From positions 1 to 57,789 of the forward strand of contig JAAVZY010000036.1 in assembly GCA_022791945.1 (NCBI GenBank): a stretch of 57,789 nucleotides of DNA, written 5' to 3'. Positions 8,479 to 16,316 of this stretch are shown here, one piece after another. Position numbers and translations under genes: made by a program. The notes beneath the pieces are model-generated. The model saw nothing but the letters and a program-made list of their open reading frames with translations, was not told the DNA's origin and did not search any database. The first letter of the stretch is position 1, and every line of letters begins with the position of its first letter. Source of the DNA: Oscillospiraceae bacterium. Lineage in GTDB: Bacteria; Bacillota; Clostridia; Oscillospirales; Ruminococcaceae.

Positions 8479-8799
8479 CGCTTTTTGCATGAAAACCGAA
8501 AAGGTATTCACACATTTTTGGAATGTATGAATATATATTACACGATTTCCCGAAAAAAAGCAAGAGGTTTTCATCAAAACCGTTCAAAAAACCGGCAATC
8601 CCTTGTTGAATATGTCAAGAATCGCAGGACAGCTCCACTTGTGGAAGCGCCCACCCCACAAAATTGCTAAAACTCAAATAAAAGTGGAAACCCTCTTGAC
8701 AGTACCGGCAAAATGACCAAAAGGCCAGTACGTTTCGAGGGAGCTTGGCAAATATGTAAAACGCCAAGGAAGCTATTGAATTTCTGTGATTTCTATACA

Positions 8800-8828
8800 A
8801 TTATAACCATACAGAAACGGATTGTCAA
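8800..8828 (-). promoter_or_regulatory. Strong sigma-A promoter of the sugar ABC operon
   Basis: On the minus strand a consensus TTGACA (8823-8828) and TATAAT (8800-8805) are 17 nt apart. It sits in an A/T-rich gap (about 8480-8930) that has no gene. The predicted leader to the ATG at 8379 is about 410 nt. Confidence 0.8.
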
Positions 8829-8932
8829 TAGTTTGTTAAAAAACTTTATGAGCTTTCTGTGAAAATAAGTGACAGAATTGTGCACATCTGAAGGGGTTTC
8901 TTCACTTTAACTGGACAAATCGACCGGAACGC

Positions 8933-8968
8933 ATCCGCCCCTCCCGGACTAAGCCGGGAGGGGCGGAT
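8933..8968 (-). terminator. GC-rich hairpin downstream of the first chemoreceptor gene
   Basis: A 15-bp perfect stem ATCCGCCCCTCCCGG and its complement with a 6-nt loop, 22 nt past the stop codon. No U-run follows, so termination may depend on stem strength. Confidence 0.6.
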
Positions 8969-8989
8969 CTAGGGAATATGCACAAATAC

Positions 8990-10642
8990 TCAGCGGCTCT
9001 TCAGCCGGAATTTCTGGGTTTCCTGTTCCAGCATATGTACCTGTTCAAAGAGCTCCTGGCTGACAGCGGCGGATTCCTCGCTGCTGGCGGAGTTGGTCTG
9101 CACCACAGAGGAAATCTGCCCGATGCCCTCGGAAACCTGGGAAAGGGATTCCGCTTCCTGATGGACCGCTTCAGCAATGGAATTGATGGCCGCATCGGAC
9201 TGAACCACCATTTCCTGCGCCTGCTGCAGGGACTCGGATACCAGCTGAACGATCTCGCTGCCCTCCTGCACAGAGGTGAGGGAGTTGTCAATCAGGCCCT
9301 TGGTGGCCTTGGCGGCTTCGTCGGACTTGACTGCCAGCGCGCGGACCTCCCCGGCCACAACCGCGAAGCCCTTGCCGGCGGCGCCGGCCCGGGCGGCCTC
9401 CACAGAGGCGTTCAGGGCGAGGATGTTGGTCTGGAAGGCGATATTTTCAATCGTGGCAATGATCTTGGCGATCTCGCCGGAGGAATCGGAGATGCGGCCC
9501 ATGGCAGCGACCATCTGCTCCATACGCTGGCTGCTGAGGGTCACCTGCTCGCTGGTCAGGCGGGCGCTTTCCTGAGCGCCGGCGGCGGTTTCGGCGTTCC
9601 GGGCGGCGCTTCTGGAGAGCTCATCCACAGTGGCAAAGATCTCCTGGACAGAGCTGGCCTGCTCGGTGGCGCCCTGAGCCAGCGCCTGGGCGCCGTTGGA
9701 GAGCTGCTCCGCGTTACCGGAGACACGCTGCTGGGTGGAGACGATGCTGCCCAAAGCGCTGGAGAGGGAAGCGGTAAAAGCGTCCAGGGAGGTTTCAATG
9801 GACTGGAAGTCGCCGATGTATCTGGTGGAGGTGTTCACATCAAAATTGCCCTGGGCAAGCTGGGACATAATGCGGTTGATGTCCTCCACATAGCCGCGGA
9901 TGCGGGACATGGACTGCTCCAGGGTTTCGGCCAGCTGGCCCAGCTCGTTCCGGGAGCGGTAATTCATGTCCAGGGCGAGCCTGCCCTCCTGGAGGGGACG
10001 CACCTTCTGGGTGATCAGGAGGAGGGGCTTCACCACGCCGGTAAGCACATAGACCACCAGGCTGATCAGCGCGATCAGGTTCAGCAGCAGGCTGAAGGAG
10101 GTGGAAAGGTGCATGGTCATAATGGTGGAGGTCATGCTCTTGGTGTAGGCATCGTCCAGAACCTCGGCCCGTTCCACCACCTGATCCAGCAGGCCTACCA
10201 GGGTGGTCAGATTGACCTGGATGGTATCCCGGTAATAGCGCTGGGCCTCGGTGGGGCTGGTGGACAGCATCTCGAGGGCAGTGCCGGCGGAGGCGTGAAG
10301 CTCCCGATGGAGGGGCTCAATCTGGGAGCGGAGCTGGTTGATGGAAGCATCCTGAAACTCGGGATCACTGTAGAGCCATTTCCCCAGAACGCAGCCGGTG
10401 TGATCCATGCTGCCGGTAAACTCCGTGCCTGCATAGAGTGCGTTGCTGAGGTTGGACGACCATTTGTAATGGGCAGCTTCAGCCTTTTGGGCCTGATCCA
10501 GCATGGAGCGCGCCTGAATGCTGCTTTCCTGCGTGCCTTCAATCCGCAGAATATTTATGGTAGTAATTACGCTGAATAGGAGAATCGCGGCGATGGCGCA
10601 GGCCACCCGGATACTCACTGACCGTTTGATGCTCTTACCCAT
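8990..10642 (-). CDS. Methyl-accepting chemotaxis protein with external CZB zinc-binding domain
   Basis: A 550-residue chemoreceptor. TM1 is at about residues 10-32 and a second segment ([19 protein letters not shown]) lies before a HAMP region. The C-terminal signalling hairpin is clear ([20 protein letters not shown]). The outside domain matches a chemoreceptor zinc-binding (CZB) pattern: H58 in AHYKW, C84 in GCVLGKW, then H112 and H116 in PLHRELH, the expected 3His-Cys set. CZB domains are reported to sense zinc or oxidants. The ATG at 10642 follows AAAGGAGGAGC; the 28 extra upstream codons overlap the promoter. It has its own promoter at 10692-10720 and faces the chromate transporter genes. 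Confidence 0.9.
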   Translation of the reverse strand: MGKSIKRSVSIRVACAIAAILLFSVITTINILRIEGTQESSIQARSMLDQAQKAEAAHYKWSSNLSNALYAGTEFTGSMDHTGCVLGKWLYSDPEFQDASINQLRSQIEPLHRELHASAGTALEMLSTSPTEAQRYYRDTIQVNLTTLVGLLDQVVERAEVLDDAYTKSMTSTIMTMHLSTSFSLLLNLIALISLVVYVLTGVVKPLLLITQKVRPLQEGRLALDMNYRSRNELGQLAETLEQSMSRIRGYVEDINRIMSQLAQGNFDVNTSTRYIGDFQSIETSLDAFTASLSSALGSIVSTQQRVSGNAEQLSNGAQALAQGATEQASSVQEIFATVDELSRSAARNAETAAGAQESARLTSEQVTLSSQRMEQMVAAMGRISDSSGEIAKIIATIENIAFQTNILALNASVEAARAGAAGKGFAVVAGEVRALAVKSDEAAKATKGLIDNSLTSVQEGSEIVQLVSESLQQAQEMVVQSDAAINSIAEAVHQEAESLSQVSEGIGQISSVVQTNSASSEESAAVSQELFEQVHMLEQETQKFRLKSR

Positions 10643-10691
10643 AGGATTGCTCCTCCTTTGTATTTTCCCCCGGGAGGGGATGTACCCTTTT

Positions 10692-10720
10692 ATTATATAA
10701 TAAAACCCACCCGATTGCAA
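10692..10720 (-). promoter_or_regulatory. Sigma-A promoter of the CZB chemoreceptor gene
   Basis: Minus strand TTGCAA (10715-10720), 17-nt spacer, TATAAT (10692-10697); the ATG is about 50 nt downstream of the -10. Confidence 0.7.
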
Positions 10721-10763
10721 CAGCAATTCAGCCGTGAATCATAAAAAGCCCCGCCTCCCCGGT

Positions 10764-10792
10764 TTGACAGGGGCGGGCGGGGATGGTACAAT
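10764..10792 (+). promoter_or_regulatory. Sigma-A promoter of the chromate transporter genes
   Basis: Consensus TTGACA (10764-10769), 17-nt G-rich spacer, TACAAT (10787-10792), about 45 nt ahead of the first start codon. It diverges from the chemoreceptor promoter. Confidence 0.75.
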
Positions 10793-10836
10793 AAGAAGAT
10801 GCAAGCTGTAAGCTGCGTGAAAGGGGATGGTATCGC

Positions 10837-11415
10837 TTGTCCGCCAAACGGGACGTGAAAACCTACTGGAAGCTGTTCTCCTCCACCTTCTGCCTGAGTG
10901 CCTTTACCTTTGGGGGCGGGTATATCATCATCCCCCTCATGCGGAAAAAGTTCGTGGAGGAGCTCCACTGGATTGAAGAGCAGGAGATGCTGGATCTCTC
11001 CGCCATTGCCCAGTCCTCTCCGGGGGCTATTGCGGTCAACGCCGCCATTCTGGTGGGCTACCGGATCGCCGGGATCCCCGGCGCCCTGGTTACCATCTGC
11101 GGCACCATCCTGCCCCCGCTGATCATCCTTTCCATTATTTCTGTTATCTATGGGTGGTTCCGGAGCAACCCCTGGGTGGCCGCCCTGCTGAAGGGAATGC
11201 AGTCCGGGGTGGCGGCGGTGATCGCCGACGTGACCATCCGCATGGCCGGGGACGTGATCCGGCAGAAAAAGCTGCTCTATATCCTGATCATGGCCGGGGC
11301 CTTCTGCGCAACCTTCTTCCTGAAAATCAATGTGGTCTATATCATCCTCTCCTGTGTGCTTCTGGGCTTGATTGCCGCCCTGCTCGCCAAACGAAGGGAG
11401 GCGAAGGCCCCATGA
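10837..11415 (+). CDS. Chromate transporter half-protein 1 (CHR family)
   Basis: A 192-residue membrane protein equal to one half of a full-length ChrA. Family features are FTFGGGYIIIPLM near residues 22-34, SSPGAIAVNAAILVGYRIAG and a proline-rich PP in a hydrophobic helix. In many Firmicutes two such halves, inserted in opposite orientation, make the working transporter. CHR proteins export chromate or related oxyanions, but the natural substrate of gut homologues is unknown. The start is a TTG at 10837 with AAGGGGATGG 7 nt upstream; no ATG in this frame has a better site. Confidence 0.88.
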   Translation: MSAKRDVKTYWKLFSSTFCLSAFTFGGGYIIIPLMRKKFVEELHWIEEQEMLDLSAIAQSSPGAIAVNAAILVGYRIAGIPGALVTICGTILPPLIILSIISVIYGWFRSNPWVAALLKGMQSGVAAVIADVTIRMAGDVIRQKKLLYILIMAGAFCATFFLKINVVYIILSCVLLGLIAALLAKRREAKAP

Positions 11416-11984
11416 CCCTGCTGAAACTGTTCTGGAGCTTCTTCCAAATCGGCCTGCTGAGCTTTGGCGGAGGGTATGCCGCCATGCCTCTGATCCTGGA
11501 ACAGGTAGTCACCCGGAATCAGTGGTTGACCATGGCGGAGTTCGCCGACATTGTCACTATTGCCGAAATGACCCCCGGCCCGATTGCCGTCAACTCCGCT
11601 ACCTTTGTAGGGCTGAAAATCGCCGGCCTGCCCGGCGCGCTGATTTCCACCCTGGGCTGCATCCTGCCCGCCTGCGTCATCCTGATGATTCTTGCGTATT
11701 TCTACTACAAGTATCGGAATCTGGCCATGGTGCAGGGCGTATTGTCCTGCCTCCGGCCCGCAGTGGTGGCGCTGATCGCCTCAGCGGGGCTTTCCATCCT
11801 GCTGCTGGCCTGCTTCCGGGACGGAAGCCTCCCCAAAGCGCTGGAGGATGTGAACTGGCTGGGTGTTGTCCTCTTCGGCGGCGCCCTGGGAATCCTCCAG
11901 TGGAAGAAGCCCAGCCCGGTCATCGTCATGGCCGGGGCCGGACTGCTTGGGATGCTTTTATACCAATTTTTTCCTGGGGTATAG
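11412..11984 (+). CDS. Chromate transporter half-protein 2 (CHR family)
   Basis: A 190-residue partner half with LLSFGGGYAAMPLILEQVV, EMTPGPIAVNSATFVGLKIAG and several hydrophobic segments. Its ATG overlaps the preceding stop codon (ATGA at 11412-11415), implying translational coupling and a 1:1 product ratio, as expected of a heterodimer. The two halves resemble each other along their length (FGGG, PG.IAVN, P.IIL), consistent with an old tandem duplication. Confidence 0.9.
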   Translation: MTLLKLFWSFFQIGLLSFGGGYAAMPLILEQVVTRNQWLTMAEFADIVTIAEMTPGPIAVNSATFVGLKIAGLPGALISTLGCILPACVILMILAYFYYKYRNLAMVQGVLSCLRPAVVALIASAGLSILLLACFRDGSLPKALEDVNWLGVVLFGGALGILQWKKPSPVIVMAGAGLLGMLLYQFFPGV

Positions 11985-12215
11985 CTCCCGCTATAAAAAA
12001 AGGCAAAAGATTTTTCAAAAGCAGGGCTTGTATTTTTGAAAAACCAGTCGATTTTTATTTATAAAGTGGTGTTTTGCTTTTTCAAGGGGTTCATGTCCGG
12101 TTAGGGCATGGGCCTTTTGAGGCGGCTGGGCTGAAAATCCGGCATGGCCTCCATGCTGCTTTCGGCCCCGCTCTTGTCCCGGCAATCAATCGAAACCAAG
12201 AAAGGATCTGCATCA

Positions 12216-13988
12216 ATGAAAGACATGAAGATTAAGGCGCGAATGATTCTCTCCCTTGGCTTTGTAGCTCTGATGGCGCTGATCACCGTGATAGTAGCAC
12301 TGTCCAGCTCCAGCGTTGCCACAAAGAGTTATTCGGAGGTCATCGGCGCCGATCTGCAGGCCAACGAAAACCTGCTGGAAGCCCGTGTTCACATTAATGT
12401 CGCGGCCCGGTATGCCCGGGACATGGTGCTGAACGGTTATACCTCCGCCCAGGAGGATCAGATTGAGGAGCGGCTGTCTCAGCTGGATACGGCTTTGAGC
12501 GCCTTTGTAGCTGAATATCCCCTTCACGACGGTCGGGACAGCACTTATGTCCAGAATGTCAATCAGTGGAAGACGGCCCTCCGGCGCATTGTCAGCGAAG
12601 TACATACCGGGGATCGCATGGTCGCCGTAACCATGCTCCAGGAGGAGTGCACCCCCGCCCTGGATCAGCTCACCACTCAGTCCGTGGATATGTTTAATGC
12701 GGTTTCTACCAACAGCGACGCCAAGCTGGCGGCCGTACAGCTGCTGTCAATGGCAATGCTGGGAGTTGCAATCGGCATTGCTGTGCTTTCTATCATTATT
12801 ACCCTGATCCTTTCCTTCAAGCTGGTAAAGGATATCACCCATCCCTTGTCCGAGGCGCAGGCCGCTATCATCGCCATGAGCCATGGCGATTTGAAGTACC
12901 GCACCACCTACAGCTCCAAGAATGAGATCGGCCAGATGATCGACGCTGTCCGCACCAGCCAGAAGGTTCTGGACGATGTGATCGGCGAGATCTCCAGCAC
13001 CACTGCCGGCATGGCCGACGGTAACTTTGACATTGACCTGTCCGCCAGCTATCCGGGCGATCTGGCCCCCATCCGGGACAGCATCCGCCAGCTGATTCAG
13101 CGGATGAACGACACCCTCAACCAGATCAGCAATATGGCGGATCAGGTTGCCTCCGGCGCGGATCAGGTGTCCAGCGGCGCTCAAACCCTGGCCCAGGGCG
13201 CAACCGAGCAGGCCAGCTCCGTTGTGGAGCTCTCCTCCACTCTGGGGATTATCTCCGACAACGCCAAGCAGAACGCGGCCACCGCCCAGCAGTCCAAGGA
13301 GCAGTCTGACGCCGCCGGCCGGAACGTGGACGCCTGCGCGGAGCATATGAAGGAAATGCTCACCGCTATGGGGAATATTTCCGATTCCACCAGCAAGATT
13401 GCCCAGATTATCTCGACCATTGAAGATATTGCTTTCCAGACCAATATCCTTGCTCTGAATGCCTCTGTAGAGGCTGCCCGGGCCGGCAGCGCCGGCAAGG
13501 GCTTCGCGGTTGTTGCCGCAGAGGTCCGGAGCCTGGCTGTGAAGTCCGATGAAGCCGCCAAGGCCACCAAGGGCCTGATCGAGGATTCTATCCAGGCGGT
13601 GAAGGGCGGCAGTGAGATTGCCAACAAGGTTGCAGACGCGCTGGATCAGACCAACACGCTGGTCAACCAAGCGGTCACCCAGGTAGGCCAGATTGCGGAC
13701 GCCATTGATGAGGAAACCGCTTCCATCGCCCAGGTTGTGGAGGGCATCGACCAGATTTCCTCTGTTGTGCAGACCAACTCCGCCACCAGCGAACAATCCG
13801 CTGCGGCCAGCGAGGAGCTGTCCTCTCAGGCGGCTGTTATGCGGCGGATCACCTCGTCCTTCCGTCTGCGGGGCGGCGCTCACTCTGCGCCTGTTCAGAG
13901 CAGCAACAGCAACAGCTACGACCAGTTCGATTCCAGCTCCTACGATACCTTCGACAGCGTAGACAGCTCCTTCTACGACAAGTACTAA
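12216..13988 (+). CDS. Methyl-accepting chemotaxis protein with helical-bundle sensor domain
   Basis: A 590-residue receptor. A first membrane helix lies near residues 10-33 (MILSLGFVALMALITVIVAL), then an all-helical outer domain (4HB type) with VHINVAARYARDMVLNGY, a second helix (LSMAMLGVAIGIAVLSIIITLIL), HAMP and the conserved signalling hairpin [20 protein letters not shown]. The C-terminal tail is unusual: Ser/Tyr/Asp-rich short repeats (SYDQFDSSSYDTFD). ATG 12216 follows AGAAAGGA; upstream codons are not receptor-like. It and the CZB receptor flank the chromate genes, so two distinct inputs feed one chemotaxis system. Confidence 0.9.
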   Translation: MKDMKIKARMILSLGFVALMALITVIVALSSSSVATKSYSEVIGADLQANENLLEARVHINVAARYARDMVLNGYTSAQEDQIEERLSQLDTALSAFVAEYPLHDGRDSTYVQNVNQWKTALRRIVSEVHTGDRMVAVTMLQEECTPALDQLTTQSVDMFNAVSTNSDAKLAAVQLLSMAMLGVAIGIAVLSIIITLILSFKLVKDITHPLSEAQAAIIAMSHGDLKYRTTYSSKNEIGQMIDAVRTSQKVLDDVIGEISSTTAGMADGNFDIDLSASYPGDLAPIRDSIRQLIQRMNDTLNQISNMADQVASGADQVSSGAQTLAQGATEQASSVVELSSTLGIISDNAKQNAATAQQSKEQSDAAGRNVDACAEHMKEMLTAMGNISDSTSKIAQIISTIEDIAFQTNILALNASVEAARAGSAGKGFAVVAAEVRSLAVKSDEAAKATKGLIEDSIQAVKGGSEIANKVADALDQTNTLVNQAVTQVGQIADAIDEETASIAQVVEGIDQISSVVQTNSATSEQSAAASEELSSQAAVMRRITSSFRLRGGAHSAPVQSSNSNSYDQFDSSSYDTFDSVDSSFYDKY

Positions 13989-14001
13989 GCAGGAGGATAG
14001 G

Positions 14002-14041
14002 AAAATCCCCGGAATGCTCCGCAGAGCATTCCGGGGATTTT
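14002..14041. terminator. Terminator between convergent chemoreceptor and envelope genes
   Basis: A 17-bp perfect stem (AAAATCCCCGGAATGCT and its complement) with a 6-nt loop. It has A-run and T-run ends, so it can act in both directions. Confidence 0.85.
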
Positions 14042-14073
14042 GATATGTACCGAAGGATCTGAATCAATCCCTT

Positions 14074-14715
14074 TCAGCTTCCGTACATACTGGAAACCTC
14101 CACCCGGTCAAAGCGCCACTGGCCGCCGGTTTTTACCAGAACAGCGGTGATTTCCCCGCTGGGAGCAAGGCGGCGCTCCCCGCCGGAGCGGGAGCGGGCC
14201 TGGGCGTCGGCAGGGCCCACGCCGAACAGCACCCACCGCACATCGCCCGTACAGCGGATGGCTCCCGTATAGCTAAAGGAAACCTCCGCGCGGTTCCAGC
14301 CGGTTTTCCGGATGGAACGGACAGACTGGACAATCCCCCGGGCGCTGAGGATGGAGCCGCCCCCCGCGCCGTTATACTCCACGGCGTCCTGTATCTGCCG
14401 GAGCAGGATCTCGCTTTGATTGTAGCCGTCCTTCCCGGCAGAGAAGCTCCAGTACCGGCGGAGAAATGCTTCGTTTTCCGCCTGTTTCTGCTGGATCGCG
14501 GCAGAATCCGCCGGACTGCCGGCCCGATTGTAGGGCGATGGAAGGATCGCCATCTGCGGGGACTGCTCCACATACTCCCGCACAACCTGTTCAATGGATG
14601 GAATCTCCTTACGGAAGGAGATCCCATCCGTAATCAGCCAGACGACCGTGCCCAGAAACAGAACCGCCCCCAGCAGCAGTCCCCGATTCAGCCGGGCCAG
14701 ACGATGCTTTCCCAT
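14074..14715 (-). CDS. Hypothetical membrane-anchored envelope protein
   Basis: A 213-residue protein with a basic N-terminus, one hydrophobic helix at about residues 12-29 (LLLGAVLFLGTVVWLI) and an outside domain of mixed helix and strand. No catalytic motif or named family was recognised. The region EVSFSYTGAIRCTGDVRWVLFGVG resembles a small beta domain. ATG 14715 follows GGGGGAGC; the longer upstream frame runs into repeat copy 3. It lies downstream of a glycosyltransferase gene on the same strand with the short repeat between them. Confidence 0.6.
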   Translation of the reverse strand: MGKHRLARLNRGLLLGAVLFLGTVVWLITDGISFRKEIPSIEQVVREYVEQSPQMAILPSPYNRAGSPADSAAIQQKQAENEAFLRRYWSFSAGKDGYNQSEILLRQIQDAVEYNGAGGGSILSARGIVQSVRSIRKTGWNRAEVSFSYTGAIRCTGDVRWVLFGVGPADAQARSRSGGERRLAPSGEITAVLVKTGGQWRFDRVEVSSMYGS

Positions 14716-14774
14716 AGCGCTCCCCCCTGTCTTCAAGCCTGTCTTCTCTCTGTGTCTCTGCGTGAAGGGAGTAG

Positions 14775-14862
14775 ACCTCAAGGCGCTGCCTCGAGGCTCC
14801 GCAGTGCGTTGTTTCACAACGCACCGCAGAGACGCGAGACAGAGTCTCGCGGCCTTGCCCGG
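14775..14862. repeat. Mosaic palindromic repeat, copy 3 (short)
   Basis: Three modules only: CCTCAAGGC/GCCTCGAGG (imperfect), GTGCGTTGT/ACAACGCAC and GCGAGAC/GTCTCGC. The second shows paired changes against the usual GTGCGTCG/CGACGCAC: both arms changed (C to T, G to A). Confidence 0.85.
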
Positions 14863-14876
14863 CCACGCAGAGAGTT

Positions 14877-15854
14877 CTACGCATCCGGGCGGCGGTCAGA
14901 GGGCGGCGCTTTCAGCAGGAGCTGCTCGATGGCATACCGGGGCCGGGCCTTGGTTTCAAAATAAATTTTTCCTACATACTCCCCTATGATTCCAAGGGAA
15001 AGGAGCTGGATTCCGCCCAGCATCCAGATGGAACAGATCAGAGAGGTCCAGCCCTGAACGGTGAAATGGAACGCCTTTGCAGCCAGACTGTACAGAAGCA
15101 TCAGGATGCTGGCCGCGAAAATGAGCATCCCCAGCAGGGTGATCAGCCGGATCGGCTTCACCGAGAAGGAGGTGATCCCATCGAAGGCAAAAGCCAGCAT
15201 TTTCTTCAGGGGATATTTGGATTCCCCCGCAAAGCGCTCGCCGCGCTCGTATTCCACAAAGGAACAGCGATAGCCCACCAGCGGCACCACGCCCCGAAGG
15301 AACAGGTTGACCTCCCGGAACTCCGCCAGAGCGTCCAGCGCCCGCCTGCTCATCAGCCGGAAATCCGCATGATTGTATACAAGCTCCACCCCCAGAAGCT
15401 TCATGAAACGATAATAGCCCTGGGCGGTGGTGCGCTTAAAGAAGGTATCCGTCCTGCGGGAGCTGCGCACACCGTAGACAATATCGCTGCCGGCCAGATA
15501 ATCGGCTGTCATTTGATCGATTGCGTTGATATCGTCCTGAAGATCCGCATCCATGGAAACAGCCATATCACAGTGGGCGCGAGCAGTCATAAGCCCGGCC
15601 AAAAGCGCGTTTTGATGTCCCCGGTTCCGGGAAAGCTTCACTCCGCCGAAACGGCTGTCCCCGGCGGCCAGGCCCTCTATCAGCTCCCAGGTGCGATCCC
15701 TGGAGCCGTCGTCCACAAAGAGAATCCGGCTCTCCCCGGAAACACTGCCGCCGGAGATGAGCTGCTCCAGCTTCTCCGACAGCCGCCGCGCAGTCTCAGG
15801 CAGCACCGCTTCCTCGTTGTAGCAGGGAACTACAATATACAGGGTATTCCTCAT
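14877..15854 (-). CDS. Family 2 glycosyltransferase, bactoprenol/dolichol-phosphate type
   Basis: A 325-residue GT-A enzyme. It shows VVPCYNEE near residues 8-15, DDGS at 48-51 and the metal-binding DADLQDD. Two hydrophobic segments close to the C-terminus (ITLLGMLIFAASILMLLYSL and SLICSIWMLGGIQLLSLGIIGEYVGKIY) anchor it in the membrane, as in GtrB/DPM-like enzymes. These move a sugar from a nucleotide donor onto a polyprenyl phosphate for envelope glycan decoration. ATG 15854 has AATAGGAGA upstream. No flippase or GtrA-like gene is adjacent, so the final acceptor is unknown. Confidence 0.9.
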   Translation of the reverse strand: MRNTLYIVVPCYNEEAVLPETARRLSEKLEQLISGGSVSGESRILFVDDGSRDRTWELIEGLAAGDSRFGGVKLSRNRGHQNALLAGLMTARAHCDMAVSMDADLQDDINAIDQMTADYLAGSDIVYGVRSSRRTDTFFKRTTAQGYYRFMKLLGVELVYNHADFRLMSRRALDALAEFREVNLFLRGVVPLVGYRCSFVEYERGERFAGESKYPLKKMLAFAFDGITSFSVKPIRLITLLGMLIFAASILMLLYSLAAKAFHFTVQGWTSLICSIWMLGGIQLLSLGIIGEYVGKIYFETKARPRYAIEQLLLKAPPSDRRPDA

Positions 15855-15961
15855 ATGCTCTGATTCTCCTATTGTTTCTCCACCCAAAATATGCTTCCAT
15901 TCTATCATAGAATGCCCCATTTGCCAACCGTTTCATCCTAAGAGCCTGTCCAGGATCTCTG

Positions 15962-16268
15962 GGCAAGGCCGCGAGACTCTGTCTCGCATCTCTGCGGTGC
16001 GTCGCCATCAGGGAGGGATTCCCCTTGGATTCCCATTATTTGAAGGGCTTTAAGGGCGGGAAAAGGGGTGGGGCCAAGTCTGTACAGACTTCCCTCTTCC
16101 TGCCACGCAGACAGTCTGATTCACGCAGGACGCTTTTTTCGTAAAGAAAAAAGCTCCCTCCCCCGCGCAGGATACTTTCTGCGCAGAGCACGCAGAGGCT
16201 TTAAAGGCTAAAAACTCCGCCTGAAAGCCTTGCGGTGCGCCGTTTCACGACGCACCGCGAGGCTTTTT
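15962..16268. repeat. Mosaic palindromic repeat, copy 4
   Basis: Modules: GCGAGAC/GTCTCGC near 15970, GGGATTCCCC, AAGTCTGTACAGACTT near 16076, the T/A hairpin near 16131-16153 and a last GCGGTGCG/CGCACCGC hairpin (16229-16260) with extra outer pairs (AGCCT/AGGCT) and a flanking T-run. Confidence 0.88.
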
Positions 16269-16316
16269 CAATTTCCGGGATGCTGTCGGAACCTCCCTAT
16301 CCGGTCTGGATACCGG

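Noticed and set aside
11985..12215. c-di-GMP riboswitch before the second chemoreceptor
   Set aside because: The gap contains A/T-rich stretches and small repeats but none of the GEMM core sequences.
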